Positions 63,381 to 64,000 of a DNA stretch of 64,000 nt are shown here, piece after piece. The notes below the pieces were generated by a model. That model ran no database searches, was not told the origin of the DNA, and saw nothing but the letters and a program-made list of their open reading frames with translations. The DNA is taken from the NCBI GenBank assembly GCA_023213315.1, contig JAKCPI010000409.1, positions 1-64,000 on the forward strand. The letters run 5' to 3'. The position numbers and the translations under genes are program-made. Position 1 is the stretch's first letter. Each line of letters opens with the position of its first letter. Origin of the DNA: Euborellia annulipes. Lineage: Eukaryota > Arthropoda > Insecta > Dermaptera > Anisolabididae.

Positions 63381-64000
63381 ATTCTGTGTTTTGTACGTTC
63401 GTTGTACGTATATCCAATTATAAATAAATGGCGCCTACTTGAGAGCTAGTCCAATTTGTTTGATCTCTTTTTGATGAATTTGCTTTGCAAATGGGCCACT
63501 TAAGGGCTGTCCTCAGGGCTGCTGCTGGGCATCTGTGTCCCTTCTTTGATCTGACGCTTTTGGCCGTCTTAACCCTTTGAAGCCAGTGCCAGTGGCCTTT
63601 ACGACCACTTAGAATCACTAATCTACCAGATAATTTAGATTTTCGGCCACTTTTATGATTCCAGTGCACTTAATGTACCCTTTTTTTTCGTTGGATGTTG
63701 ATGATCACAGACAACTAATGAAAGCTCAAGTGTGTTCTTTGCTAAGACAGGTAGACGCTTCTTCTCTTTTCTTGTGATTACTGGCTACTGAAAAGTTGCT
63801 ATCAGCCTTTGACAATTTAATGAACCGGTCACTAGAGTGGTCATAATTAATTTCGTTGCCGTTTTTTTTTTTTTTCTCTCTTATCGCATCGGCTAAGTGA
63901 TGGTGCCAGAATGGGATCAAGAGAAAAAATTAATTTGCAAATAAAATTAATTAATTTAATTTATTTATATTATTAAGAATCATATTTTTTTTTTTATGTT
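63381..64000. other. Higher-complexity island at the window edge
   Basis: Non-repetitive; AATTTGCTTTGCAAATGGG and ATTTGCAAATAAAATTAATTA are octamer/homeodomain-like words. Minus-strand frames of 83 and 64 codons have no known motifs. It may continue beyond the window. Confidence 0.25.

Noticed and set aside
1..64000. CRISPR arrays, bacterial operons or rRNA genes
   Set aside because: No regularly spaced identical repeats with unique spacers, no ribosome-binding-site/ORF pattern and no rRNA-like sequence were seen; the content is that of an animal genome.

Overview
This window looks like intergenic or intronic DNA from an invertebrate animal. It is strongly AT-rich, has no open reading frame longer than about 160 codons, and is full of eukaryotic transposon remnants: tRNA-derived SINEs, non-LTR retrotransposon tails, hAT, Tc1/mariner, pogo and Helitron pieces. 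An arthropod is plausible, but I cannot name the species. I found no intact host gene, no rRNA or tRNA gene, no CRISPR array and no bacterial operon.

Most of the window is layered insertions. The dominant families are as follows. (1) SINE-A, a tRNA-derived SINE with A and B boxes, a shared central domain and a (GT/GA)-rich A-tailed end: about 18 copies, many with target-site duplications (TSDs). (2) A hairpin-ended repeat, called HER here, 0.5-1.2 kb long. One end is a hairpin of about 43 bp (arm AATCTGGTGTGACTGGTCGC...) and the other a short AT hairpin built on ACTTTCTCTTAC. There are about 18 copies. (3) Several non-autonomous hAT families with 8-bp TSDs (TIRs starting CAGTGGCG, CAGGGGCG, CAAGGGCGG, CAGGGCC, TAGGGATGG). 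(4) Helitron-like elements ending CTAG, one nested in another. (5) Coding debris: a frameshifted hAT transposase tail (46.1-46.9 kb) and three kinds of LINE ORF2 C-terminus (16.6, 24.0 and 59.8-60.9 kb).

The most interesting signal is a dispersed set of about 15 hammerhead-ribozyme-like motifs (CUGANGA, helix II hairpin, GAAAC, then GUC or GUU). They differ in sequence, but the better copies keep base-paired flanks for stem I, several with a one-nucleotide bulge 3-5 bp from the core. Many occur as outward-facing inverted pairs inside palindromes (12.0-12.2, 14.05-14.37, 29.4-29.6, 29.64-29.80, 53.2-53.7 kb). One palindrome is flanked by a 9-bp direct repeat inside a hAT MITE, so it behaves as a mobile unit.

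Layout. 0-7 kb: HER pieces, the first ribozyme motifs, a CRE-motif MITE with a SINE inside, and Helitrons. 7-16 kb: hAT MITEs, a cluster of related inverted repeats, and two ribozyme palindromes. 16-26 kb: a LINE tail, nested hATs, a pogo-like element and a foldback element. 26-44 kb: the densest HER and SINE nesting, including two related 1-kb HER copies in opposite orientation, one with a SINE and one with the matching empty site. 44-55 kb: hAT transposase remnant, MITEs, Helitron-in-Helitron, more ribozyme motifs. 55-64 kb: a TTAA-flanked nest, a tRNA-like foldback, a LINE interrupted by a long-TIR element, and a last HER and SINE group. Between these lie a dozen short islands of higher-complexity, CpG-containing sequence at roughly 3-10 kb intervals. 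These may be regulatory DNA or unannotated exons, but nothing in them identifies a gene.
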